Source: Pseudopedobacter sp965218985
Lineage (GTDB): Bacteria; Bacteroidota; Bacteroidia; Sphingobacteriales; Sphingobacteriaceae
Reading direction: 5' to 3'
DNA length: 64,000 bases
Assembly (NCBI GenBank): GCA_965218985.1
Contig: CBDCMP010000006.1
Location: 186,001 to 250,000, forward strand
Part shown: positions 17,256 through 26,094 of the stretch, piece by piece
Layout of the letters: each line of letters begins with the position of its first letter
Numbering within the stretch: position 1 is the stretch's first letter
Made by a program: the position numbers and the translations under genes
Notes under the pieces: model-generated
Told to the model about the DNA's origin: nothing
What the model saw: the letters and a program-made list of their open reading frames with translations, nothing else
Database searches by the model: none

Positions 17256-18380
17256 TTATGCATTATTGTTTAACATCACAGGCATCACCAGCATTAGAAT
17301 ATCTTCATGCTCGTCTTTGATACTCGGAAATAATAAACCAGCTCTGTTAGGAGTGCTCATTTCGATGGTGATCTCTTCACCTGAAAGATTGTTCAGCATT
17401 TCAATTAAGAACTTGGCGTTAAAGCCAATCTCCATATCCTCTCCATCAAACTGGCAACCAATTCTTTCATGTGCTTCATTAGCGAAATCAATATCCTCCG
17501 AAGAGATATTCAACTCACTTCCCGTGATTTTCAACCTTACCTGATGAGTGGTTTTATTTGCGAAGATCACCACCCTCTTTAAACAGTTCAAAAACAAGCC
17601 TCTGTCTAAAGTGAGCTTATTAGGATTGTTTTGGGGAATAACTGCCTCATAATCCGGATAACGCTCATCTATCAAGCGGCAAATTAAATTGATGTTCGCA
17701 AACTTGAAAAAAGCACTGGTATTGTTGTATTCTATAGATACATTGATATCTTCGGATGGCAAAGATGACTTCAGCAAGTTCAAAGCCTTTTTAGGAAGGA
17801 TGAAAGATGTTGCTGTCTCTGCCTTCGCATCATTCCTTCTGTACCTTACTAATTTATGAGCATCTGTTGCAACAAAGGTTACATTTTGGGGAGATAACTG
17901 GCAGAAAACACCTGTCATGGCCGGGCGTAATTCATCGTTGCTGACTGCAAAGATGGTTTTATTGATCGCCTCTGCTAAAACAGTTGCCGGTAAATTAACA
18001 GAGGATGCATTATCAACCACAGGGATTTTCGGAAAGTCTTCACCGTTCTCTCCGCTTAAACGATATTTACCATCTCCTGCACTGATCTCTATCGCAAAAG
18101 TTTTATCATCAACAGAGAATGCAATGGGCTGTTCCGGCAGCGTTTTCAAAGTGTCTAATAGAATCTTTGACGGGACCGCGATTTTGCCACCTTCTTTAGA
18201 TTCCACCGCAACTGACGTGGTCATGCTGGTTTGTAAATCTGTCGCAGAGATGGTTAAGCTGGAATCTTTGATTTCGAAAAGGAAATTCTCTAAAATAGGC
18301 AATACTGCACTATTGCTTAAAGCCCCGCTTACTGCCTGTAAATGTTTTAATAATGTTGACGTGGAAACAATGAATCTCAT
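17256..18380 (-). CDS. dnaN: DNA polymerase III beta sliding clamp
   Basis: This 374-residue protein has the three repeated domains of the ring-shaped beta clamp, which holds DNA polymerase on DNA. It starts MRFIVSTSTLLKHL and ends with the typical MPVMLNN segment. The length is normal and the start is ATG. It is not next to dnaA or recF as in many bacteria. A candidate -7 box (TATTTTTG, 18420-18413) lies 32 nt upstream, at the 3' end of gldG, and gldG ends only 47 nt before it on the same strand, so read-through from the gld operon is also possible. Confidence 0.96.
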   Translation of the reverse strand: MRFIVSTSTLLKHLQAVSGALSNSAVLPILENFLFEIKDSSLTISATDLQTSMTTSVAVESKEGGKIAVPSKILLDTLKTLPEQPIAFSVDDKTFAIEISAGDGKYRLSGENGEDFPKIPVVDNASSVNLPATVLAEAINKTIFAVSNDELRPAMTGVFCQLSPQNVTFVATDAHKLVRYRRNDAKAETATSFILPKKALNLLKSSLPSEDINVSIEYNNTSAFFKFANINLICRLIDERYPDYEAVIPQNNPNKLTLDRGLFLNCLKRVVIFANKTTHQVRLKITGSELNISSEDIDFANEAHERIGCQFDGEDMEIGFNAKFLIEMLNNLSGEEITIEMSTPNRAGLLFPSIKDEHEDILMLVMPVMLNNNA

Positions 18381-18412
18381 TTGTTCGTTTAGTGTTTTAG
18401 CTTGTTAAAGAT

Positions 18413-18420
18413 CAAAAATA
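18413..18420 (-). promoter_or_regulatory. Candidate -7 box of dnaN
   Basis: TATTTTTG on the minus strand lies 32 nt before the dnaN ATG. No clear -33 element is seen and the site sits just past the gldG stop. Confidence 0.35.
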
Positions 18421-18426
18421 TAAATT

Positions 18427-20121
18427 TTAAGCTGCATACTTTCTCTTGCGGTAAATATGTTGAAAAATACCGAAAAGAACTAACATTATCAAAGGAATTA
18501 AGGTGTTGATGAGCTGCCATTTTGTTTTTTCAGCCACTAGCTTGCCTTTGTCCAGCAGTCTTAATTTTATTTCTTTAGAACGAAGAGCGATCAAACCTGA
18601 GTCATCTGTCAAAAAATCAACTGCATTCAATAAAAAGGTTTTATTGCCATAAGTTTGTTGATTATAGCGGTCGAAACCTAAAGGAAATACAGAGCCATCT
18701 TTCTCACTCACCTCGTTCTTAAATACATCTCCGTCACTAAAAACGATCATCTTCGTCATTTTACTCTTGTTCAATGTCTCAGGAAAACCAGAAACCCCTT
18801 CCGGGACAGCTCTGTTTAAGAAATTTGATTTAAAACGCCCTTCCAACAAAACACAAACAGGCTTTGGCACGCTTTGAAAACGTTTGGGATCCGGAGTGTC
18901 TTCAATCATGTCTAAAGAAATGATGGTTGGTGCTTCCAGCTCCCGGTTAAATGGTGAAGTGGTCAGTAATATTGTTTTCTTACTTCCCTTTGTAGCAATA
19001 GTATCTATTGTATTCACAAATTCTGTTTTGATGCCATCGAGATTTTTAATCAGGGGATGTGCACTCGTCGGCATAATGATAGGGTAGAAAAGCCACGGTA
19101 CCATTTGAATTTGTGGTTGGCCACCCACTTGCCCCACCCTAACCGGAATTTGAGCGCAATTCATATCTCCAATCAAATCATAATTGACCCTAACCCCATA
19201 AGTGAATAATTGATCATCCAAATTGAGTTTCTTTTGAAAAGCAAGTTCTTCACCACCGGAGGTTCTTCTCATGCTATCCAAATCTGCGTTTACCTGGTCA
19301 ATCGTCCAGATGATTTTACCGCCACGCATCAAAAACTGATCAATTTTATATTTTTCCAGCTCTGAGAATTCGGATGCGGGTTTTGCGATCACCATTACCT
19401 TCAATTTATCCAACCCGGCGAAGGTCATTTGAGAAAGGTTGATCCTGCCGGCTTCATAGCCATCAGCAAGAGATTTGATCGCATCCTGTAGCTCCAAATC
19501 ACTCAACTCTCCGTGGCCCTCGGTGAATCCAACTCTTGGCTTGCCTCCCGAAGTCACTTTTTTAATGGCCGACGAAAAAGCGTATTCCAAATTTTGGATC
19601 GAATTATTCAATACCTCTTCCGGATCTGTTCCCTGCCGGGTTTGCAGCAATTTTACCGGGATTTCGCGTCCATTGAATGAAAGCATTGCGGCAGGATAGA
19701 TCACTTTTTGAGTCAATCCACTTTCTGTTTTCACACTCAGGTTGGTGGGCTCTATCCCTTTTTGACTGAGTTCGTCGTAAATCTCTTCCTGTTCCTGCTG
19801 AGTTTTCCCTGCTGTTGGATCAATGAATTCATAGCTTAGATCACTCCCTGCATAAGCCTTATAATCAGCTAATAAATCTTTGGTGGCATTTCTCAATCTT
19901 TTAAACCCGGAAGGGAATTCACCCTGTAAATAAACCGTCACTTTAACAGGTGCTTTTAGGTTCTGCAGTATATTCACGCTGATATCAGATATGGTGTATC
20001 GTTTCTCCTTAGTGAAATCAAAACGGGTAAAAGCGAAGTTGGAGAGCACGTTAACAAGGATAAGTCCTGCCAGCAGCAAAAAAAGTTGGCTAAGGTCCTT
20101 CTTTTTTTGATGGTTCACCAT
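18427..20121 (-). CDS. gldG: Gliding-associated ABC transporter auxiliary protein GldG
   Basis: This 564-residue protein of the GldG family (ABC-type auxiliary component) works with GldA and GldF in gliding motility and its linked secretion machinery in Bacteroidota. It has one N-terminal membrane helix (about residues 13-31), a long periplasmic part, and a C-terminal helix (about 540-558) ending in a basic tail (YRKRKYAA). Its ATG overlaps the gldF stop by 7 bp, showing translational coupling. It is the last gene of the minus-strand operon. Family assignment is firm; whether this organism glides is unknown, since such genes also occur in non-gliding relatives. Confidence 0.9.
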   Translation of the reverse strand: MVNHQKKKDLSQLFLLLAGLILVNVLSNFAFTRFDFTKEKRYTISDISVNILQNLKAPVKVTVYLQGEFPSGFKRLRNATKDLLADYKAYAGSDLSYEFIDPTAGKTQQEQEEIYDELSQKGIEPTNLSVKTESGLTQKVIYPAAMLSFNGREIPVKLLQTRQGTDPEEVLNNSIQNLEYAFSSAIKKVTSGGKPRVGFTEGHGELSDLELQDAIKSLADGYEAGRINLSQMTFAGLDKLKVMVIAKPASEFSELEKYKIDQFLMRGGKIIWTIDQVNADLDSMRRTSGGEELAFQKKLNLDDQLFTYGVRVNYDLIGDMNCAQIPVRVGQVGGQPQIQMVPWLFYPIIMPTSAHPLIKNLDGIKTEFVNTIDTIATKGSKKTILLTTSPFNRELEAPTIISLDMIEDTPDPKRFQSVPKPVCVLLEGRFKSNFLNRAVPEGVSGFPETLNKSKMTKMIVFSDGDVFKNEVSEKDGSVFPLGFDRYNQQTYGNKTFLLNAVDFLTDDSGLIALRSKEIKLRLLDKGKLVAEKTKWQLINTLIPLIMLVLFGIFQHIYRKRKYAA

Positions 20122-20843
20122 TTTCTTCCCCCCAAAAAAGTTTTAGTGAGCAATAAAAACAAAGCGATGAAGCTAAGGAAGTAAATTAAATCTCTGGTGT
20201 CTAAAACGCCACGACTGATGGATTGATAATGTTCATTGATGCCAATATGGATGAGGATTTCATCGAACTTTTGCAGTGACAGCATTTGACTGGCGGAATC
20301 AAATCCGCTGAAAGCGAAGAAGCTTATAAACACTGCAATGGCAAAAGCGATGATCTGGTTTTTTGTGATGGAGGAGGAGAAGGTTCCTATGGCTGCAAAA
20401 GCTCCACCCAGTAAAAATAAACCGATATAAGAGCCAACCACTGCCCCGGTGTCAATGTTTCCTTTTACCACACCCAATTCGTAAACAGAGATGTAGTACA
20501 CCAAAGTTGGGATCAAGGAGCATAAAACTATAGTGAGTGATGCTAAATATTTTCCCCATACAATTTGCCAATCAGTTAATGGACGGGTCGCTAATAACTC
20601 AAATGTTCCTTCCTTTCTCTCTTCTGCGAGAGAACGCATGGTGATGGCCGGGATCAGAAACATGAACAGGTAAGGCACGATGTTGAACATACTGTCTAAA
20701 CCTGCATAGCCATATTCCAGGATACTGGTATCTGGGAAAACCCACAGAAACAAACCCAGCACCACCAAAAATATACCGATGGTGATGTAAGCCACCAGCG
20801 AACTGAGATAGGAGTAGAGCTCTTTTTGGTATATCGTGAACAT
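20115..20843 (-). CDS. gldF: Gliding-associated ABC transporter permease GldF
   Basis: This 242-residue inner-membrane permease of the ABC-2 type has about six transmembrane helices. The segment RSLAEERKEGTFELLATRPL near residue 70 is the hallmark cytoplasmic stretch of this permease group. It pairs with the GldA ATPase and GldG. The ATG directly abuts the stop codon of the upstream 132-residue membrane protein, and its end overlaps gldG by 7 bp, so all are tightly coupled. Confidence 0.93.
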   Translation of the reverse strand: MFTIYQKELYSYLSSLVAYITIGIFLVVLGLFLWVFPDTSILEYGYAGLDSMFNIVPYLFMFLIPAITMRSLAEERKEGTFELLATRPLTDWQIVWGKYLASLTIVLCSLIPTLVYYISVYELGVVKGNIDTGAVVGSYIGLFLLGGAFAAIGTFSSSITKNQIIAFAIAVFISFFAFSGFDSASQMLSLQKFDEILIHIGINEHYQSISRGVLDTRDLIYFLSFIALFLLLTKTFLGGRKW

Positions 20844-21242
20844 TTAAACTTTCTTTAATTTTAGATGGTCGTTGAATGTAATCAATCCAATGGTTAATAG
20901 GAGGATTCCCAAAATTGCCGGTACCGGATTTCCATTATCATCCACGCCGATTTTCAAAACATCAAAAACAGTGGAGAATAATGGAACGCTTAAAACGATA
21001 ATGATGATATTCTGTGACAAGAGTTGCATGAACCGCTTTTTCTGCGTCCAAAAAATGCATAGAAATATAACTGATACGCAAAATGCAATGACCATGAATT
21101 CAAATGAGATGATGGGGTTTTTAATTGGAGCATAAACCTCGCCCAACAAAAAAAGGAATGATATCCATGCGTAAGTTGTGAAATATGCGAACAGGATGAG
21201 CAGACTTATGGATTTTAATAATATGATGTTTTTGGTGCTCAA
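20844..21242 (-). CDS. Unknown four-helix membrane protein inside the gld operon
   Basis: This 132-residue integral membrane protein is not recognised as any named family. Hydrophobic segments appear at about residues 9-34, 46-66, 76-94 and 105-123, and it ends with a basic tail (KLKKV). It lies between gldA (13-nt gap) and gldF (zero gap), an arrangement that strongly implies a shared function with the GldAFG transporter. The only usable start is TTG at 21242; no in-frame ATG would retain the first helix. It could be an extra permease-associated subunit. Confidence 0.75.
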   Translation of the reverse strand: MSTKNIILLKSISLLILFAYFTTYAWISFLFLLGEVYAPIKNPIISFEFMVIAFCVSVIFLCIFWTQKKRFMQLLSQNIIIIVLSVPLFSTVFDVLKIGVDDNGNPVPAILGILLLTIGLITFNDHLKLKKV

Positions 21243-21255
21243 TGTCTTAAATTTC

Positions 21256-21966
21256 TTAATCCCTCGTCAATTTCACGAAGATAGGTTCTAAAGTTGTCTC
21301 CTGATGTTCTGCCAGCAAACCTTTTAAAGAATTGTTGGCTACAATTTTTCCTTTGTTGATGATGATGACCTCATCGCAAATGGCTTCCACCTCTTGCATG
21401 ATGTGTGTGGAGAGAATAACCGTTTTAGTATTTCCCAAAATTTTAATCAGTTTCCTGATCTCTATCAATTGATTGGGATCCAAGCCTGATGTGGGCTCAT
21501 CTAAAATCAAAACTTTCGGATCGTGGATAATTGCTTGTGCCAAACCCACTCTTTGTTTATATCCCTTAGATAACTGACCTATTTTTTTATGTTGTTCCTT
21601 TGTTAATCCAGTGACCTGGATCACTTCCTCCACACGTGATTTCAGTTGCTGAATATGGTGGATGTTCCCCACGAAATATAAAAACTCTCTCACGTACATC
21701 TCCTGATAGAGTGGATTGCTTTCTGGCAAATAACCTATATTTTTTCTCACTTGTAAAGATTCCAGAGAGATATCATATCCGCAAACGGAAGCACTCCCGG
21801 AACTTTGCGGCAGATAACAAGTGAGCATTTTCATGGTGGTGGATTTGCCGGCCCCATTAGGACCCAGAAAACCCAGTATTTTTCCAGGAGCAGCTTCAAA
21901 AGAAATCTCATCGACCGCTTTTTGTGTTCCATAGCTTTTACTTAATGCTTTAACGCTGATACTCAA
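21256..21966 (-). CDS. gldA: ABC transporter ATP-binding protein, GldA-type
   Basis: This 236-residue ABC ATPase powers the GldF/GldG system. Walker A is GPNGAGKST (35-43), the signature is LSKGYKQR (132-139), Walker B is LILDEP (153-158) and the switch histidine is His188 in STHIMQE. It is the first gene of the minus-strand operon. From memory, the GldA model is about 300 residues, so this protein lacks a C-terminal extension. The GldA call depends on its place in the operon with gldF and gldG; the ABC-ATPase call itself is certain. Confidence 0.85.
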   Translation of the reverse strand: MSISVKALSKSYGTQKAVDEISFEAAPGKILGFLGPNGAGKSTTMKMLTCYLPQSSGSASVCGYDISLESLQVRKNIGYLPESNPLYQEMYVREFLYFVGNIHHIQQLKSRVEEVIQVTGLTKEQHKKIGQLSKGYKQRVGLAQAIIHDPKVLILDEPTSGLDPNQLIEIRKLIKILGNTKTVILSTHIMQEVEAICDEVIIINKGKIVANNSLKGLLAEHQETTLEPIFVKLTRD

Positions 21967-22184
21967 TTTGATATGCTTAAGGCTTAAAGCGAAATGCTGT
22001 AAGCTTTTTTGAAACTAATATCAAAGCTAAAAAAATGAATTGAAATTTGATTTGTTAGCTATTATTTTATTGGACACAAAATAGCTTCAAAATAGGCACT
22101 TTCCGTGCAGCTCGCTTTAGCTTCTAAAAATGTTTTACCACCAATCCACGAATAATCAATCATTATTCATGAAAATTTTCGCCT

Positions 22185-22355
22185 AGAGCCTGTTATTTTT
22201 TTAATGATGATGGCTCACCTACCTGACGGCAGACAGGTTTTTGAGCAAGAGAAGGCGAATTTTGAGGATATGGCCGGGAAAATCCAGAAAAATTCAATGA
22301 TGGCGCAGCCAAAAAGAAGCATAAGCAACTTATTAGATGAATTTTAGACAGGCAC
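22185..22355. repeat. 171-bp terminal-inverted-repeat element, copy C (degenerate)
   Basis: It starts AGAGCCTGTT and ends GACAGGCACT. It shares with copy B the stretches TTTTTGAGC, GATATGGCCGGG-like sequence and CAGCCAAAAAGAAGCATAA. It carries an extra imperfect palindrome (22220-22238, CCTGACGGCAGACAGGT-like). It is more diverged than copies A and B. Confidence 0.6.
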
Positions 22356-22398
22356 TAAAATTATCCACAAAAAATTAATTTGAAGATGCAAAAGAATA

Positions 22399-22561
22399 AG
22401 AGCCTGTTTAAATTTATATCGTGAGCTTGTTTATAGCCTATTTTTGAGCGAAACGAGGCAAATTTTGTAGAGATAGCCGGGCATCTATCTCGAAAAATTT
22501 AACGAAGTTGCAGCCAAAAAGAAGCATAAACAAATAATTAGATAAATTTTAAACAGGCTCT
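22399..22561. repeat. 163-bp terminal-inverted-repeat element, copy B
   Basis: The ends AGAGCCTGTTTAAA and TTTAAACAGGCTCT are exact inverted repeats. A central hairpin, GAGATAG...CTATCTC, is flanked by further pairing AAATTTT/AAAATTT. It has no ORF, so it would depend on a transposase elsewhere, or act as a structured RNA/DNA element. Confidence 0.75.
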
Positions 22562-22631
22562 AAGCTATTTCTGCTAATTTGCCGATTAAGTTTTGTTGCA
22601 GGCATCCATCTGAAAAAATAGAAAAACATAT

Positions 22632-23477
22632 ATGAAATTTGAAGTGCACACCGAGTTGAAATATCAAGTTATTTCTGATTGTACGTTGATATTGAATATT
22701 CATGCTTTTAAAAATGACCGGCAGAAAGTTTTAAACGAGAGTTTTAAAACCGAACCTTTCATTAAATCCAAAGAGCTGAAATACGGGTTGAGTGAGAACC
22801 GGTTTATTTGTTTGGAGGTGCCAAAACCCTGTGATTTGAGCATCACCTATGAGGCCACTGTAGAAAATGCTTTTGAATTTAGGGAGCATGTGTATGTTCC
22901 TGAACTGCAGATTGCTAAGCTGGAGCCTGAAGTCTTGACTTATCTTTTGCCGAGCAGGTATTGTCAGTCGGACAGGTTATACCGTTTTGCAAACAATAAA
23001 TTTGGACATCTTAGAAATGATTATGCAAAAGTGACCGCTCTCACCGAATGGATACATGCAAATGTGGAGTATTTGAGCGGTTCTACCAATTCGCAAACTT
23101 CTGCTTTTGACACCGTGACAGAACAGGCCGGTGTTTGCCGTGATTTTGCCCATCTGGGCATTGCGCTTTGCCGGGCTTTAACCATCCCCGGGAGATATTT
23201 CACCGGTTATGCCTTTAAATTATCTCCGCCAGATTTTCACGCCTGTTTTGAAGCTTATATAAACGGGGGGTGGGTTTTGTTTGACGCCACCAAATTGGTC
23301 CCGTTGAATGGGATGGTTAAGATAGCCACTGGCAGCGATGCGGCGGAGGTGGCTGTGGCCAGTATATTCGGTCATGTTAATTTTGTTTCCAGCAAGGTGT
23401 CTTGTGAGTGTTTAGCAGGAGATTTCGAAGACTATTATCATGATCCGTCGGATTTGAGGGGAATAAGCTATTTATGA
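22632..23477 (+). CDS. Transglutaminase-like cysteine protease-fold protein
   Basis: This 281-residue cytoplasmic-looking protein has no signal peptide. The N-terminal half is a beta-rich domain common in bacterial transglutaminase-like proteins; the C-terminal half is the transglutaminase core. The catalytic triad is visible as Cys169 (GVCRDFAH), His203 (DFHACFEAY) and Asp218 (LFDATKL). Members act as peptidases, amidases or cross-linkers; the substrate here is unknown. The start is ATG. No partner gene of the alpha-E/circularly permuted ATP-grasp type is next to it. A tRNA-Lys gene follows at 23654. Confidence 0.92.
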   Translation: MKFEVHTELKYQVISDCTLILNIHAFKNDRQKVLNESFKTEPFIKSKELKYGLSENRFICLEVPKPCDLSITYEATVENAFEFREHVYVPELQIAKLEPEVLTYLLPSRYCQSDRLYRFANNKFGHLRNDYAKVTALTEWIHANVEYLSGSTNSQTSAFDTVTEQAGVCRDFAHLGIALCRALTIPGRYFTGYAFKLSPPDFHACFEAYINGGWVLFDATKLVPLNGMVKIATGSDAAEVAVASIFGHVNFVSSKVSCECLAGDFEDYYHDPSDLRGISYL

Positions 23478-23586
23478 TCGTATGATATAAAGAATTGAAA
23501 ATTGATTGATCTCACTTATATGAAAAATGCTTTTTATTGATAGCTAGCAATTTAAGTTTCCGTATTTAAAAAAATCAAGAAATGAT

Positions 23587-23616
23587 TTGCAAGCTAAGGC
23601 ATAAACTCTATCTTTG
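23587..23616 (+). promoter_or_regulatory. Promoter of tRNA-Lys
   Basis: TTG (23587-23589), a 19-nt spacer and TATCTTTG (23609-23616) match the Bacteroidota consensus and lie 37 nt before the tRNA. Confidence 0.65.
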
Positions 23617-23653
23617 CACAACTTTATAAAAACGATATGTTTTGCTGAAGTAT

Positions 23654-23729
23654 GATTCCGTAGCTCAGCTGGTAGAGCATTACACTTTTAATGTAGTGGT
23701 CCTGGGTTCGAATCCCAGCGGGATCACCA
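23654..23729 (+). tRNA. tRNA-Lys (anticodon TTT)
   Basis: This is a full cloverleaf of 76 nt with encoded CCA. The acceptor stem is GATTCCG with CGGGATC (one G-T pair). The D arm is GCTC...GAGC, the anticodon arm TTACA-CTTTTAA-TGTAG gives anticodon TTT, and the T arm is CTGGG-TTCGAAT-CCCAG. It has its own promoter and terminator. A decayed integrase begins about 300 bp downstream, so the 3' end of this tRNA is a likely historical attachment site. Confidence 0.97.
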
Positions 23730-23750
23730 GATTCAGTATCAAAATGCCTC

Positions 23751-23790
23751 AAAACCCTGCAAATCAGATGATTGTAGGGTTTTTGTTTTT
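23751..23790 (+). terminator. Terminator of tRNA-Lys
   Basis: The stem AAAACCCT (23751-23758) pairs with AGGGTTTT (23776-23783), followed by more T residues, 21 nt past the tRNA. Confidence 0.8.
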
Positions 23791-23923
23791 GAAAAGTTTC
23801 CAAAAATATTCAAATAATCGCATAAAAAAGGTGAGTGATTCAGTGAGTAATTTGGAGCTTTAGAGTGACTCACTGAATAATACATAACCTACTGTTTAAC
23901 AGAGTTTTATATCAATAAACATC

Positions 23924-23954
23924 TTGACGTTGTAAGACTGCATGGCTAAATTTG
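23924..23954 (+). promoter_or_regulatory. Surviving promoter of the integrase remnant
   Basis: TTG (23924-23926), 20 nt and TAAATTTG (23947-23954) form a good consensus promoter 80 nt before the broken integrase start. The 23,791-24,034 stretch holds no gene. Confidence 0.5.
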
Positions 23955-24034
23955 CACCAACATTATGATACTAATCGTGGTGCACCGTCCGTCCCGAAGA
24001 TCGGATCGCGGGCAGTTAACTAAAGCAGTTGATC

Positions 24035-25239
24035 ATGAAGACCAATTTCAGCCTCCTCTTCTATATGAAGAGACCAAAAAACTATCAGGGGGGTAGTATT
24101 CCCATTTACATGCGGATAACAGTTTCGGGCAACGTATAGAAAAACTACGGGCGTTTGCTGCGATCCTGAGCGTTGGAACGCCAGGGCCGGGCGGGCAAAC
24201 GGATCAAAAGAAGAAACGAAAAGTGTAAACGCATACCTCGATAGCATTCGCGTAGCGGTACATCGGGCACACAGGCTTCTTGTTGAATCCGGAGAAGGCC
24301 TATCTGCGGAAAATCTTATCAGCAGGGTTCTGGGGAAGAAGGAAGAAAAGCACACTTTGCTAGAGGCGGTCCGGCTCCATAATCAGAAAATGGAAGCGCT
24401 TATAGGAAAAGAATATGCACTTGGTACACTCAAAAGATTTGAAGTACTGGAGCGTCATCTTATAGTATTCCTAAGTTATAGGTACAGGATGGCCGACATA
24501 GACATCAAAAAAATCGACCAGTCTTTCATCAGCGACTTCGAATTCCATCTGCGGACAGAAAATAACTGTGCAAACAATACAGCTGTCAAACACCTTAAAA
24601 ACCTGGGGAAAATCATCCGTATCAGTATCGGCAGAAACTGGATCGACAGAGACCCGATGTTCGGATATAAGCTGCGGACAAAGCAGGTTGAAAGGCCATT
24701 TCTTTCCGAAGAAGAGCTGCTGCGGATGGCAGCTAAAGAGTTCTATACGGAAAGGCTAGATCAGGTCAGAGATGTTTTTTTGTTCTGCTGTTTTACAGGC
24801 CTGGCATATTGTGATGTGGAAAAACTGAAACTATCCAATATTAAAATCGGTATAGATGGCAATACCTGGATATACACCAACAGAAAAAAAACAGGTAATA
24901 AATCTGCTGTTCCGCTGTTGCCCTCGGCAAATAAAATTCTCAGCAAATATAAATAAAGTGCCTATTGCATTGCAAGAGACAGGGCTATGCCGATTTCCAG
25001 CAACCAGAAGATGAACGAATACCTTAAGGAAATCGCGGTTCTATGTGGGATCGATAAGCCCTTGAGTTCGCATGTCGCCCGTCATACCTTCGCAACTCGG
25101 TGACGCTGTTGAACAGGGTGCTATCGAGAGTGTTTCAAAGATGCTTGGTCACAACAGTATACGCACCACCCAGATTTACGCAAAGGTTCTTGACATAAAA
25201 GTAAGCGCAGATATGGAAATGTTAAAAAATAAATTTTGA
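24035..25239 (+). pseudogene. Tyrosine recombinase (integrase) pseudogene
   Basis: Reading across frames recovers one phage-integrase-type protein of the Bacteroidota mobile-element kind. The N-terminal piece starts at ATG 24035 (MKTNFSLLFYMKRPKNYQGG) and reaches a stop (TAG) near 24137. A frame change then gives CDPERWNAR and continues through the SAM-like core domain and CFTGLAYCDVEKL to a stop at 24956. Later pieces show the C-terminal catalytic motifs SSHVARHTFAT and LGHNSIRTTQIYA in shifted frames, ending at 25239. At least three lesions break it, so it cannot make an active enzyme. The DNA looks richer in GC than the flanks. It lies just past tRNA-Lys, the usual kind of integration target. 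Confidence 0.85.
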
Positions 25240-25495
25240 AGTACAAGTTTCAACAACTATATTTTAGAATCACTTACGAGAAGATAAAAACCGAATGAAG
25301 ATTGAGGTATAGTAGAATCCGTGAAAGAAAACTGCTTTTAACACCCTAGATAATCCAAATGTGAAAGCGGGTTTTGACGGCGATCTTAGATTAGTAATTT
25401 TTGAAAATGTTTTATATAGAAAATTAGCTGAATCCTTTATTTTTTTCTGAATTGATAGATACTTTATAGAGAAGTTGTCAGTGAAAATTAAATAA

Positions 25496-26094
25496 GAATT
25501 ATTCTTCAAAAGTTTTTCTAATGACCTAAATAATCAGTGGAAAGACTTTTGCTCAAAGAAAGGAAACCATTTTTTCCAAAGCATGAAGAATATCCACTTC
25601 AAACTCCGCCACCCCTTCAATTTTTCCCCAAACCGATTTGAACTAGGTAGACCTTTCATCTTCAATAAATCATACGTAGACAACTTCTTTTTTCTAAAAC
25701 TCTATGAGCTGAAAGAAGAGGAATATCCGGCATTTTATCAGTATCATTTAGCTTATTTTTGAAGGAGAATAAGGGTGGAGAAAAGGAGTTTTTTAGCTAT
25801 GTTTATGAGCTCACTACCACAAGAATTGAGTATTATAAACAACAGAATCCATTCGGTTCAAAGCACGTGGTAAATAAGAATTCCCTTCATAAAGCCAATC
25901 ATTTCTTAAAATTTCTCCACTCTATCGATAGGTGGAACCATCATAAATCTTTGGAAATATTAATGGCAGAAAAGGAAGCACAGATTCAAAATCTAAAGGC
26001 ACAAATCGCAGAACTGGAAGCCCAAATCAAGGCATTCAATCAATTTGAATCCGCAGAAAAGATCAGTATTGCAGAAGGTAAGTCAGAAAGCTGA
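25496..26094 (+). pseudogene. Broken mobile-element ORF, unknown family
   Basis: An open frame runs from 25496 to a TGA at 25760-25762 without a good start (the first ATG is at 25583, MKNIHFKLRHPFNFSPNRF). It then continues in another frame from 25759 to 26094 (KENKGGEKEFFSYVYELTTT..., with a C-terminal coiled coil of Lys/Glu/Ala/Gln heptads). The two parts overlap by 4 bp. They read like one protein of about 190 residues split by a frameshift, with the N-terminus missing. A two-gene reading with translational coupling is the alternative. I do not recognise the family. The position next to the integrase remnant suggests it belonged to the same element. The preceding 25,240-25,495 shows nothing I can support. 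Confidence 0.5.

Larger units (their letters stand above)
21967..22631. other. 665-bp gene-free region holding two repeat elements
   Basis: No convincing gene lies between gldA (minus) and the transglutaminase (plus). The region contains two copies of the 163-171 bp terminal-inverted-repeat family in the same orientation, 43 bp apart (see separate entries). The first 200 bp are AT-rich and should include the gldA promoter, which I could not pinpoint. Confidence 0.6.

Noticed and set aside
23642..23863. 73-codon plus-strand ORF
   Set aside because: It runs through the tRNA-Lys gene and its terminator, so it is a shadow.
24020..24355. 111-codon minus-strand ORF
   Set aside because: It lies opposite the integrase remnant, whose plus-strand reading gives recognisable recombinase sequence.
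25270..25509. 79-codon minus-strand ORF
   Set aside because: No recognisable features and no start context. It overlaps the beginning of the broken plus-strand ORF.
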